Origin: an uncultured Croceitalea sp.
GTDB lineage: Bacteria; Bacteroidota; Bacteroidia; Flavobacteriales; Flavobacteriaceae
Length of the DNA stretch: 64,000 nt
Reading direction: 5' to 3'
Assembly (NCBI GenBank): GCA_947495075.1
Contig: CANLXH010000001.1
Location: 744,001-808,000 of the forward strand
Positions 26,196 through 35,045 of the stretch are shown piece after piece (the first letter of the stretch is position 1; the number at the start of each line of letters is the position of its first letter). The translations under genes and the position numbers were made by a program. The notes below the pieces were generated by a model that did no database searches, had not been told where the DNA came from, and saw nothing but the letters and a program-made list of their open reading frames with translations.

Positions 26196-28594
26196 CGCAA
26201 TGGTTTACCAGTTTTTAACATGTGCTGAATTCGCTCTAATGTTTTTCTTTCTGTACAAAGTGACAGGAATGCTTCTCTTTCAATATCTAAAAGATACTGC
26301 TCAGACACGTAACTTGGTTCAGATAAGTCTCCACCAGCCATTACGTATGCTAGTTTATTAGCAATTTTCTTATCGTGTTCGCTAATATAATTACTGGCTT
26401 CCATAGAATCTGTCCCAACTAGAAACATACCCAAAGCTTGCTTTCCAAGTACTTTTACATCTTTACGAGTTGTAGGTTGAGTGTAACCAGATTCCGCCAT
26501 TAGTTTAGCATGTGCTTTTGCTGTAGCAATCTGTCTGTCTTTGTTTACAACAACTATATCTTTTCCTTTTTGAAGAATTCCTAAATCATAAGCTTCATAA
26601 GCAGATGTAGAAACTTTTGCCATACCAATAGTCAAAAAGTATTCTTGTAAGATATTTAATTCAACATCGCCTTTTCTAAAAGAGTCCGAAGCTCGGAGTG
26701 CAAATTCTTTTGAGCCACCGCCTCCAGGAATGACACCAACGCCAAACTCAACTAGTCCAATATAGGTTTCTGCCGCTGCTACCACTTTATCTGCATGAAG
26801 TGAAAGTTCACAACCACCACCTAGAGTCATACCATGTGGAGCAGATACCGTTGGTATTGATGAGTAACGCATACGCATCATAGTATCTTGAAACATTTTA
26901 ATAGCCATATTAAGCTCATCGTATTCTTGCTCAACTGCCATCATAAAAATCATTCCAATATTAGCTCCAACAGAAAAGTTTGCTGCTTGATTACCAACAA
27001 CTAAACCCTGATAGTCTTTTTCTGCCAAATCAATAGCTTTATTTAGTCCGGCTAAAACATCACCTCCTATAGTATTCATCTTAGATTGGAATTCAACATT
27101 TAAAATTCCATCACCTAAATCTTCAACGACAACACCGCTATTTTTAAAAACTTCTTTGGATTTACGAATGTTATCCAAAATGATAAAAGCATCCTGGCCA
27201 GGAATTTTAATCATTTTCTTAGATGGAATATCATAGAAATAGGTTGCTCCCTCTTTTACACTGTAAAACGAACTAATTCCGGCAGCTTTCATTTCGGAGA
27301 CCCATGTTGCTGCTTTTTGATTTTCAGCAGAAATAAATTCTAGTCCTTTATCCAATCCTACGGCATCCCAAATTTGGAATGGGCCATGTTCCCAACCAAA
27401 TCCAGCTTTCATAGCATCGTCTATTTTATATAAATCGTCAGTGATTTCTGGAATACGGTGTGAAACATAAGCAAATAATGCACCAAAACTCTTGCGATAA
27501 AATTCACCAGCTTTGTCTTTACCACCTGCTAATACCGAGAACCTATCTACTACATTATCTATAGTTTTTGTCAATTCTAGCGTGGCAAACTTTGCACTTT
27601 TCTTAGATCGATATTCCATCGTATCCAAGTCAAGTGTAAGAATCTCAGTTTTACCTTTGGTATCTTTTGATTTTTTGTAAAAACCTTGACCAGATTTACT
27701 CCCCAGCCATTTATTATCCATCATGGCAGATATAAAGTCTGGTAGTGCAAATAGCGCATGGCGTTCATCATCTTTGCAATTTTCAGCAATACCATTTGCT
27801 ACATGTACTAAGGTATCTAAGCCAACAACATCTACTGTTCTAAAGGTTGCGGACTTTGGCCTACCAATAACTGGACCAGTAAGTTTATCTACCTCTTCAA
27901 CGGTCATGCCCATTTCCTTAACAGCATGAAAAAGACTCTGAATACTAAATATCCCTATACGATTTCCTATAAATGCTGGAGTGTCTTTAGCAACTACAGA
28001 AGTTTTACCTAAAAACTGTTCTCCGTATCCATTTAAAAAGTCCAGTACTTCTGATGAAGTTTTTGGACCAGGTATGATTTCGAATAATTTTAAGTAGCGA
28101 GCAGGGTTAAAGAAATGTGTTCCACAGAAATGCTTCTGGAAATCGTCACTTCTGCCTTCACTCATAAAATTGATAGGAATACCAGAAGTGTTGGAGGTAA
28201 TTAAAGTACCAGGTGTTCTGTGCTTTTCTAAGTTTTCAAAGACTATCTTTTTTATGTCTAGCCTTTCAACAACAACTTCTATAATCCAATCTACTTTGCT
28301 AACCTTACTTATATCATCTTCTAAATTACCAGTGGTAATTCTACTAGCAAATTTTTGATGGTAAATGGGAGAGGGCTTAGATTTTAAAGCAGCCTTAAGC
28401 GAATCATTTACCAAGCGATTACGGACTATTTTATCATCTAATGTTAGTCCTTTTGCCTTTTCTTTATCATTTAATTCTCTAGGGACAATGTCTAACAATA
28501 AGATCTCGACACCAATATTGGCAAAGTGGCAAGCGATACCGCTACCCATAATACCCGAACCAATTACGGCAATTTTATTGATATGCCTTTTCAT
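26189..28594 (-). CDS. 3-hydroxyacyl-CoA dehydrogenase/enoyl-CoA hydratase fusion
   Basis: An 801-residue two-function enzyme of beta-oxidation. The N-terminal half is the dehydrogenase: NAD loop VIGSGIMGSGIACHFAN, then VEVVVERLDIKK-like catalytic region and GTHFFNPARYLKLFEIIPG (parts: THFFNPARY). The C-terminal half from about residue 480 is an enoyl-CoA hydratase/isomerase: oxyanion loop GNQAANFSVGANIG and PHGMTLGGGCELSLHAD. This order (dehydrogenase first) is that of FadN-type proteins, opposite to E. coli FadB. It starts 9 bp after the marR stop, so the repressor gene leads the transcript. The stop falls inside the right repeat of the cassette. Confidence 0.92.
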   Translation of the reverse strand: MKRHINKIAVIGSGIMGSGIACHFANIGVEILLLDIVPRELNDKEKAKGLTLDDKIVRNRLVNDSLKAALKSKPSPIYHQKFASRITTGNLEDDISKVSKVDWIIEVVVERLDIKKIVFENLEKHRTPGTLITSNTSGIPINFMSEGRSDDFQKHFCGTHFFNPARYLKLFEIIPGPKTSSEVLDFLNGYGEQFLGKTSVVAKDTPAFIGNRIGIFSIQSLFHAVKEMGMTVEEVDKLTGPVIGRPKSATFRTVDVVGLDTLVHVANGIAENCKDDERHALFALPDFISAMMDNKWLGSKSGQGFYKKSKDTKGKTEILTLDLDTMEYRSKKSAKFATLELTKTIDNVVDRFSVLAGGKDKAGEFYRKSFGALFAYVSHRIPEITDDLYKIDDAMKAGFGWEHGPFQIWDAVGLDKGLEFISAENQKAATWVSEMKAAGISSFYSVKEGATYFYDIPSKKMIKIPGQDAFIILDNIRKSKEVFKNSGVVVEDLGDGILNVEFQSKMNTIGGDVLAGLNKAIDLAEKDYQGLVVGNQAANFSVGANIGMIFMMAVEQEYDELNMAIKMFQDTMMRMRYSSIPTVSAPHGMTLGGGCELSLHADKVVAAAETYIGLVEFGVGVIPGGGGSKEFALRASDSFRKGDVELNILQEYFLTIGMAKVSTSAYEAYDLGILQKGKDIVVVNKDRQIATAKAHAKLMAESGYTQPTTRKDVKVLGKQALGMFLVGTDSMEASNYISEHDKKIANKLAYVMAGGDLSEPSYVSEQYLLDIEREAFLSLCTERKTLERIQHMLKTGKPLRN

Positions 28595-28603
28595 TTATAC
28601 GTA

Positions 28604-29053
28604 TTAATTAGTTGTTGTTTTTGAATATACTTTTTTATCTAAAATCAGTTTATTAATTACCTCAACAGTATTAAAAAAACCAATTAAATCTTGTTCTGAA
28701 ACGTCTTCTCTAACAGCTTCATTAAACCTTAATACTACTTCTTTAGAATCTCTCCTTTTAGTAAGTCCAAGAGATGTTAAATGTATTAATACACCCCTGC
28801 CATCATTCGGGTTTGGTTTTCTTTCTATATAACCTTTTTCCTCTATACTTTTTAATATTCTAGAAAGGCTTGTAGACTCCATTCCCATTTTGGGCCCTAA
28901 GGCAGTACTTGGTGTTCCTTTTTTAGGGTCTATACTCAATAATGTAAAACCAATAGCCATGGTAAGGCCATAGTTTTTAGCCTCTTCATTATACATTTTT
29001 ATTACTGCTTGCCAAGTTGCTCTTAAGGCGTAGTCGATAGTTAAATCTTTCAT
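28604..29053 (-). CDS. MarR-family transcriptional regulator
   Basis: A 149-residue winged-helix repressor read from ATG 29053; the longer frame needs TTG at 29074 and adds only seven residues of leader sequence. The DNA-recognition helix region is MGMESTSLSRILKSIEEKGYIERKPNPNDGRGVLIHLT (key parts: SLSRILKSIEEKG and the wing NPNDGRG), with the conserved D-x-R pair of MarR wings. It is first in the beta-oxidation operon, so it likely represses it and itself, released by an acyl-CoA or similar ligand as in FadR-like MarR proteins of other bacteria. The adjacent 28-bp palindrome is its likely operator. Confidence 0.9.
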   Translation of the reverse strand: MKDLTIDYALRATWQAVIKMYNEEAKNYGLTMAIGFTLLSIDPKKGTPSTALGPKMGMESTSLSRILKSIEEKGYIERKPNPNDGRGVLIHLTSLGLTKRRDSKEVVLRFNEAVREDVSEQDLIGFFNTVEVINKLILDKKVYSKTTTN

Positions 29054-29071
29054 AGAATAGAAAATCGAACC

Positions 29072-29110
29072 CAAATATAGGAAAATTTATTATGCATGCA
29101 TAATAAATTT
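29072..29110 (-). promoter_or_regulatory. Promoter -7 element and 28-bp palindromic operator of marR-fad operon
   Basis: On the minus strand TATATTTG (plus 29072-29079) matches the Bacteroidota -7 consensus TAnnTTTG, 18 bp before the marR ATG. Directly upstream, 29083-29110 is a perfect palindrome made of aaatttattatgca and its complement. It covers the place of the -33 element, where a dimeric MarR protein would block RNA polymerase. Confidence 0.8.
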
Positions 29111-29155
29111 ATCAAAGTACTTTAGTGATTTATCTGGTCGATTTGCTTTAGAAGA

Positions 29156-29391
29156 TTAAGAATCTTTGGTTCTTTTCTTAATTTCATTACCAATACTTGC
29201 AGAAATTAATAGAAGCATAGTGAGAGGACCAAATTCAGTTGGAACTAAAAAAATCAACGTATCATTATCGTGTTTAAAATTTTGACACAAACTTATATCT
29301 ATACATAAAATAAATAAACCGATAGAAGAAACTATTAGTAATACTTTCTGATACTTCTTTAATGTTCTATAGTATATTTCTCAAATGCCAT
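29156..29391 (-). pseudogene. Frameshifted small membrane-protein gene
   Basis: An ATG overlaps the stop of the acyl-CoA ligase (TAATG at 29391-29393 on the minus strand) and opens MAFEKYTIEH, then meets a TAA. One frame over, an uninterrupted frame continues from RTLKKYQKVLLIV for about 68 codons to the TAA at 29156-29158. It has two hydrophobic segments (VLLIVSSIGLFILCIDI; TLIFLVP...TMLLLISASIG) and a basic tail EIKKRTKDS, and no start codon of its own near its beginning. The simplest reading is a two-helix membrane protein of about 77 residues broken by a one-base deletion near 29366. I do not recognise the family. A sequencing error or recoding is possible. Confidence 0.6.
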
Positions 29392-31160
29392 TAATACCCA
29401 TAAATATTATTATAAAGATTAATGTATTTTTCTCGTACTATTTTTCTGCGAAGCTTCATAGTAGGAGTAAGGTGACCATCATCTACACTCCAAACATCTG
29501 GCGTAAGCCTAAATTGCTTTACTTTCTCCCATTTGGCAAAATCTTCATTTGCGGCATCTACTTCCTGTTGGATTCTATCAAGAACTTTTTCATTCAAAAC
29601 GATATCTGAATTTTCACCAACCGAAATATTATTTCGCTCAGCCCAGGAATATAAGAACTCAAAATTTGGTTGAATTAAAGCAGCAGGCATTTTTTCGCCT
29701 TCTCCAATTATCATAATTTGATCTATAAAACGAGATTGCTTAAATCTATTTTCTAGTAATTGTGGTGCCACATATTTACCTCCAGAAGTTTTAAACATTT
29801 CTTTCTTACGGTCGGTAATTCTCAAAAAACCATCAGTATCTATTTCGCCAATATCTCCCGTATGAAAATATCCGTCTTTAAGAACTTCAGCGGTCTTGTC
29901 CGGGTCTTTATAGTAACCCATCATTACATTAGGGCCTTTACATAAAATTTCTCCATCATCAGCTATTTTTACCTCTACATCTTGGATAATTTTACCAACA
30001 GAACCAATTTTCCAACCACCACCTTCTTCTTGATTTACAGAAATCACTGGAGAAGTTTCGGTTAAACCATAGCCTTCCATTACAGGAATTCCAGCGGCAC
30101 CAAAAATTCTACTTAAACGTTGCTGTAGTGCTGCGCTACCAGAAACCATAGTCGTTAAATTACCTCCAAGACCCTCTTGCCATTTACTAAAAATTAATTT
30201 TCTAGCAAGACCTAATTGTTTTTCATACCACCAACCGTTTTGACCATAGGGTTCGTATTTTAAACCTAATTCAACAGCCCAAAAGAATAATTTCTTTTTT
30301 ATACCTTCTAGGGCAGTTCCTTTTGCTATTATGGAATCATATACCTTCTCAAGTAGCCTAGGTACAACTGTCATTACCTCGGGTTTTACTTCTTTTAAGT
30401 TGTCACTTATTTTATCTAAACCTTCAGCAAAATAAATCTGTATACCGCAGTACTGATATAAATACAAAATCATACGCTCAAAAATGTGGCATACTGGTAA
30501 AAAGCTTAAAGCACTAGCTCCAGCCTCGAAAGGAACACGTAGTTTACTGGCAATTACATTAGAAACAATATTACTGTGAGAAAGCATAACTCCTTTAGGT
30601 CTTCCGGTTGTTCCTGATGTGTATATTAGAGTAGCTAAGTCTTCAGGTTTAACATTGGCCTTTCTCTCTTCTACTTTATCTTGATTTGAGTTGTCTTTGC
30701 CTTTATCCAATACTTTTGTCCAATTTTCACAGTTAGACAATTCATCAAAAGAAAAAACATCTTTTAACTTTTTTAGCTTTCCACTAATTGATAATATTTT
30801 ATCTAACACTTCTTGACAAGAAACAAAACAATATTTAGCCTCGGAATGGTTTAATACATATTCGTAATCATCCTCAGAAATCGTAGGGTAAATAGGTACG
30901 TTTTGTGCTCCAATTTGTAGAATACCAATATCACAAATATTCCATTCTGTTCTATTTGTCATAGATATAATAGCAACTTTATCATTGGGTTTTACTCCTA
31001 ATCTTAATAAACCTCTACTAATAGCATTTGCTTGGTCTATATACTCTTGGGTTGAAGTACTCTCCCATCTACCATTTTTTTTGCTAGTTAAAGCTTTTTG
31101 CTGGTTAAAATGTTCTTTTTGATAATAGGGAAAATCGAAAAGTCTAGTTACCGTCTGCAT
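29391..31160 (-). CDS. Long-chain fatty acid-CoA ligase
   Basis: A 589-residue AMP-forming acyl-CoA synthetase. It activates fatty acids with ATP and CoA, feeding the beta-oxidation operon downstream on the same strand. Motifs: the phosphate loop YTSGTTGRPKGVMLSHSN, the adenine motif GYGLTETSPVIS, and the hinge region YFHTGDIGEIDTDG with ITDRKKEMFKTSGGKYV (written in parts). It belongs to the long-chain FadD15-like bacterial group in length and in its insertion around residues 240-330. It has its own upstream gap of 90 bp and is separated from marR by 337 bp that hold a broken small gene and the operator, so it is probably a separate transcript. Cytoplasmic or membrane-associated. Confidence 0.92.
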   Translation of the reverse strand: MQTVTRLFDFPYYQKEHFNQQKALTSKKNGRWESTSTQEYIDQANAISRGLLRLGVKPNDKVAIISMTNRTEWNICDIGILQIGAQNVPIYPTISEDDYEYVLNHSEAKYCFVSCQEVLDKILSISGKLKKLKDVFSFDELSNCENWTKVLDKGKDNSNQDKVEERKANVKPEDLATLIYTSGTTGRPKGVMLSHSNIVSNVIASKLRVPFEAGASALSFLPVCHIFERMILYLYQYCGIQIYFAEGLDKISDNLKEVKPEVMTVVPRLLEKVYDSIIAKGTALEGIKKKLFFWAVELGLKYEPYGQNGWWYEKQLGLARKLIFSKWQEGLGGNLTTMVSGSAALQQRLSRIFGAAGIPVMEGYGLTETSPVISVNQEEGGGWKIGSVGKIIQDVEVKIADDGEILCKGPNVMMGYYKDPDKTAEVLKDGYFHTGDIGEIDTDGFLRITDRKKEMFKTSGGKYVAPQLLENRFKQSRFIDQIMIIGEGEKMPAALIQPNFEFLYSWAERNNISVGENSDIVLNEKVLDRIQQEVDAANEDFAKWEKVKQFRLTPDVWSVDDGHLTPTMKLRRKIVREKYINLYNNIYGY

Positions 31161-31250
31161 ACTAAGTTTCTATTAAGTAATTGCAAAATAGGGAAAGCAA
31201 GCGGGATTTTAAAATGGCATCTCTAAAACCAAGCTAGCTATTTGCTAATT

Positions 31251-31706
31251 TTATGGTAAATGAAGTTTCATTCCTTCATGTGAAGCTGTAAAACCAAGTT
31301 TCTTATAAAATGCCAAAGCTTCAGGTCTTTTTTTATCGGTCGTTAATTGCACTACATGAACTCTTTTTTCTTTAGCTCTAGTAATGGCCCATTCAAATAA
31401 TTTTTGACCGATACCTTTACCTCGATAATCTTCGTGAACTCGTACTGCCTCAATTTGGGCTCTTATTCCACCTTGATAAGTTAGGTACTGAATAAATGAA
31501 AGTTGTAAAGTGCCTATGACTTCTTTAGAATCATTCTCTAGGACCACTAATTCTTGATTTGGGTCAGTAGCTATATTATGAAATGCCTCATAGTAACTAT
31601 CAGGTAAAGGGCTTTGAAAATTTTCTCTAAGCTTACCCAATTTATCATTAGCAATCATCTCAACAATTGCTACAACATCTTTTTTGAGTGCTGAACGAAT
31701 AATCAT
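31251..31706 (-). CDS. GNAT-family N-acetyltransferase
   Basis: A 151-residue acetyl-CoA-dependent transferase. The acetyl-CoA pyrophosphate loop is VHEDYRGKGIGQKLFEWA (R/Q-x-x-G-x-G/A pattern), preceded by the strand RAQIEAVRV and followed by the C-terminal FYKKLGFTASHEGMKL block found in many small-molecule or protein GNATs. Acceptor unknown. It starts 3 bp after the DinB-like gene stop, so the two are co-transcribed, and ends 90 bp before the acyl-CoA ligase. Confidence 0.88.
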   Translation of the reverse strand: MIIRSALKKDVVAIVEMIANDKLGKLRENFQSPLPDSYYEAFHNIATDPNQELVVLENDSKEVIGTLQLSFIQYLTYQGGIRAQIEAVRVHEDYRGKGIGQKLFEWAITRAKEKRVHVVQLTTDKKRPEALAFYKKLGFTASHEGMKLHLP

Positions 31707-31709
31707 TAC

Positions 31710-32366
31710 CTAAGCAATTCTTGACTTAATAAATTTAAATTGACCATTATGGTTTGATTCATGTTCACATACATGGAACCACTTGCAGTAATTATTGGTT
31801 GGGCCCCATGGCCATGCTTCATCCACAGATAACAACCATTCATCATCACGTTTTTTAAATTCTGCTAGCGTAAAGTCTCGTACTTTGGTCATTTCCTCCA
31901 GATAATAGTCAAATGGCTTTCCTTTTATTTCTTTTCTAGCTTTCGCTCCCAATCCTGAAGCAACTGACCATTTTTCGGAATCTTCTTTGGACCAATCGCC
32001 CCATTTTTTATTTTCAAAAGTGTGGATTTGATAAAAGCGTTCGGTAGCTGCCAAATGCATTAACATAGCTCCAATACTATTTGCATCATCATCAACCAAA
32101 TAATCAAGGTCAGAAACACCCATGTCTTTTACTGGAGATAGGATAACCATTCTCATCCAGTTCATCATAGAAACTAGAGTTCCCACTTGTGGTGTGTAAC
32201 CTTCTTTAGGGCCAACAATATTAATATCACTGTCTTGAGTAAAACTTGGCAAAGGTTGTAGATGAGGTGCTGCTATTACACTGGAAGTACCAAAAGCTCC
32301 AAGCGTAAATAGGGATGATTTTTTAATAAAATTTCTTCTGTTTACAGGTTTTAATACAGTTTTCAT
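31710..32366 (-). CDS. Tat-exported DinB-like protein
   Basis: A 218-residue protein with a twin-arginine signal: R10-R11 in VNRRNFIKKSS, then a mild hydrophobic stretch LFTLGAFGTSSVIAAP. The mature part has the DinB/YfiT four-helix pattern with three dispersed histidines typical of the metal site: MLMHLAATERFY (helix 1 His), and at the end the H-x-x-x-H pair in FHVCEHESNHNGQ. DinB-like proteins are often thiol transferases or unknown hydrolases; those with Tat signals are exported after folding with their metal. Function here is unknown. It lies 29 bp after the TPR-AraC regulator stop. Confidence 0.82.
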   Translation of the reverse strand: MKTVLKPVNRRNFIKKSSLFTLGAFGTSSVIAAPHLQPLPSFTQDSDINIVGPKEGYTPQVGTLVSMMNWMRMVILSPVKDMGVSDLDYLVDDDANSIGAMLMHLAATERFYQIHTFENKKWGDWSKEDSEKWSVASGLGAKARKEIKGKPFDYYLEEMTKVRDFTLAEFKKRDDEWLLSVDEAWPWGPTNNYCKWFHVCEHESNHNGQFKFIKSRIA

Positions 32367-32395
32367 AAGAAGCTTTTAGGTTGATTGCTTCTAAA

Positions 32396-34114
32396 TTACT
32401 GCTTTTCAAGTTGTTTTATGAAGAAAGATGGATAAATCCCCGTGGTTTTGTAAAAAGACTTTGAAAAAGCTTCAGTGGTATTAAACCCAATTTCATGGGC
32501 TATTGCTTTAACAGTATACCTTCTAAGTGTTAAGTTATTTTTCAATTCGTTTACTACATAATCTATTCGCAAATCATTGATGTAGTTGGTAAAACTTTTG
32601 CCTTTGTAAGTATTGATAATTTTTGAAAAATACTTGGAGTTGGTGTTAAACTGTTTTGCCAGATTTCCTAATGAAAGATCTAATTGTAGATATCCTTTTC
32701 TATCTTCAAAAGTTTGCAATTTTTTCAATACATCAGTAACAACATCTTCAGAAATATCAATATTCCCCAATCTTCCACTGGGTGTAAAAGACTGTTTTCC
32801 TTCTTGAGATTCTACCTTTCTTAATAAGTCATCAAAACGTTTTTTATAAACCTTTTGTTTTCTATAGTACCAAATGAGTAAAGTAATCAGAATAATGGCT
32901 ATGATAGAAATAACAAGAATAATTTGGTTTCCTTGAGTGTTTTTGCTTTCTAGCTTCTTAATTAATAGTTGTTTTTCACGTATTAAATTAGGTGTATCAT
33001 AATCATTGTATAATTTTTTGGATAAATTGGAAAAGTCTTTATCAAGTATGCTGTCTACATACAAGAGTTTATTTATATATAATAATTGTTGTTTGGGGTT
33101 ATCTTTATAATAGTCGATTAATAGCTCGTAATTGTTTTCAATACCAGGGAAGAAATAATTTTCCTTAAAAGCGAGAGAATCAATCTCTTTCAAATATTCC
33201 AGAGCTATTTCTTTTTTATCAAGTTTGTAATAAGCATCTCCAAAATAAAAATCTGCTCTTATCATGGTTCCCACGCTAGATTTTTTTGTTTTTATAATTT
33301 CCTGATATTTCAGGAGACTATCAAGACTCCGGAAATATTTCTTTTTTAGGTTATAAGAAATAGCAGCATCCAAGATGAGCCTGTCATACAATGGCTTTTC
33401 CTTTGTTTTCAAGGAGATGTCAATGGCTTTTTTTGTGTAAATCAATGAAGAATCAGCTTGTTTTAGCAGATTAAACTGATTTCCTACTGAAAACAGGGAT
33501 TTGATATATCTTTTGTGATTGTTTTCATTTTTTAAAAACTTAGTTTTTTCATAACCTAGGCACTCCTTCAAAAGTTTTAGTCCTTCTTCATACTCTCCTA
33601 TATTATTTTTAAGTAGTGCGATGAAATATTTTATTTGGTATTTCTGATTTACATTATTGGTTTTGCTTGCATAAACGGTTGCTTCGGCTAAATCATCCAT
33701 CGCACTCGTATAATTTGCCTGAGAACCATTAACGTTAGCCCTCATAATATAGGCCTCCGCAGGATACTCATTTGTGTAGTTTTCTTTGGTTACTTGAATA
33801 ACAGAGTCTAAATATTGTTTAGCCATTTCAAACTCTACCTTTTTGACGAGTGAGTGCCCTATTTTATAGTAACCTTTTGCTGTTTTTAGAGCGTCGTTTT
33901 CTCGTTTAGCTTTGTGTAGGTAAGCTTTTGCAAAAGAAATTGCCATTTCGTCACTTTCAGAAGTTTCATGAGCACTGGAAAGTTCTTCAAAACTGCTTCT
34001 GGATAGAAAATCAATATTCTCTTTTTCATCTCCTTGAGCAAAGCAAGCTATGGAGAAGAACGATAAAAAAAATGTAATTAGTAATGCTTTTTTGTAAGTA
34101 TGTTTGGTTTGCAA
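32396..34114 (-). CDS. TPR membrane sensor with AraC-type DNA-binding domain
   Basis: A 572-residue one-component regulator typical of Bacteroidota. It starts at TTG 34114 (no in-frame ATG precedes the signal-like segment ALLITFFLSFFSIACFAQ). Residues about 40-380 are TPR-like helical repeats outside the membrane. A single membrane helix is at about 397-416 (IILVISIIAIILITLLIWYY). The cytoplasmic part is a coiled linker and an AraC HTH pair at about 470-570 (LGNLAKQFNTNSKYFSKI and AHEIGFNTTEAFSKSFYKTTG in parts). It would sense an extracytoplasmic signal and act on DNA directly. It is divergent from the serine-hydrolase array, which makes that array its likely target (inference). Confidence 0.88.
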   Translation of the reverse strand: MQTKHTYKKALLITFFLSFFSIACFAQGDEKENIDFLSRSSFEELSSAHETSESDEMAISFAKAYLHKAKRENDALKTAKGYYKIGHSLVKKVEFEMAKQYLDSVIQVTKENYTNEYPAEAYIMRANVNGSQANYTSAMDDLAEATVYASKTNNVNQKYQIKYFIALLKNNIGEYEEGLKLLKECLGYEKTKFLKNENNHKRYIKSLFSVGNQFNLLKQADSSLIYTKKAIDISLKTKEKPLYDRLILDAAISYNLKKKYFRSLDSLLKYQEIIKTKKSSVGTMIRADFYFGDAYYKLDKKEIALEYLKEIDSLAFKENYFFPGIENNYELLIDYYKDNPKQQLLYINKLLYVDSILDKDFSNLSKKLYNDYDTPNLIREKQLLIKKLESKNTQGNQIILVISIIAIILITLLIWYYRKQKVYKKRFDDLLRKVESQEGKQSFTPSGRLGNIDISEDVVTDVLKKLQTFEDRKGYLQLDLSLGNLAKQFNTNSKYFSKIINTYKGKSFTNYINDLRIDYVVNELKNNLTLRRYTVKAIAHEIGFNTTEAFSKSFYKTTGIYPSFFIKQLEKQ

Positions 34115-34397
34115 TAGGTATTGATTTCCCTCTTTTCTTAGGATTTACAGTTAAAGATATTACATCTGTATACTTTTTTAGCAAGGTGTGAACTTTAATT
34201 TTTATTATTATATTCATAAACAATTGATTGTCTTATAGTTATAAGTAATCTGTTCCTATTTTTTCTATGGTCTGTTTTCCGTGAATACAGACCCGTAATT
34301 CCCCGAAAGCCGATTCACTTCCTTTGTTATACTGTATAATTTACAAGTTCTTTGGATTCAAATCAATCGTCGTATCAATTCACAGAAAATTAAAAAA
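34115..34397. promoter_or_regulatory. Divergent regulatory region with inverted repeats
   Basis: A 283-bp gap between the divergent TPR-AraC regulator and the hydrolase array. It holds the inverted repeat ggtctgt (34269-34275) with acagacc (34287-34293), and gtgaat (34281-34286) with attcac (34313-34318). No clear TAnnTTTG element was found; both promoters should lie here. Confidence 0.5.
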
Positions 34398-35045
34398 ATG
34401 AATCCCATTAGTATATCAATTCTCGTTTTCTGGTTAATTTTTACCGTAGCACAGGAACCCTTGAAACTGGACGATACCCTTTTAAAAGAAATCAATACCA
34501 CCCAAAACCATCGTTATCAACTGCATTTGGAAAAAGACCAACTTGCCTTTCTAATGGGGATTGACGTGGCGATTGCTGTGTTTGATGCGGAAGGTAAAAA
34601 ACAAAACGAATTTGATAGCTCTAACGGCCGATTTGGTTCAGAATCGGTGTTCATCAATTCTAGCAAAAAGGGGATATACCAACTACAAGCGGTCCCTATC
34701 GATAGTAAGGAGGTAAAAGGTGAATACCAGCTTCGGGTAGAACGTATCGTTAAAAAAGCAAAGACACCTACTGGGTTGGTAGATCAGGTGTTTCTACCCT
34801 GGAATACTCCTGAAAGTCCGGGTGCAGCCATTGCCATCCTCAAAGAAGGTAAACTCATTTGTCAAAATACCTATGGCAGTGCCAATCTGGAATATGATAT
34901 TCCCATTACACCCACAACGGTGTTTAGAACGGATTCTGTCGCCAAGCAATTTACTGCATTTTTGATTTTACTGTTAGAAGAGCAAGTCAACAGTTTTACA
35001 TTTTCAATGGTCAATACCAAGAATATTCAATTTATAAAAAGATGA
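34398..35045 (+). pseudogene. Truncated serine hydrolase (beta-lactamase fold) remnant
   Basis: A 215-codon frame. After a signal-like start (MNPISISILVFWLIFTVAQ) comes a pre-domain of about 110 residues, then the beginning of a beta-lactamase-fold serine hydrolase: LPWNTPESPGAAIAILKEG and the nucleophile motif S-V-A-K in TVFRTDSVAKQF. The match stops after LILLLEE; the last 19 residues (starting QVNSFTF) are unrelated, so about two thirds of the catalytic domain, with the Y-x-N and H-x-G motifs, is missing. The region 34420-34980 looks richer in G+C than its flanks. The stop overlaps the next ATG by 4 bp. A deletion remnant most likely, though the pre-domain could still be expressed. Confidence 0.75.
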
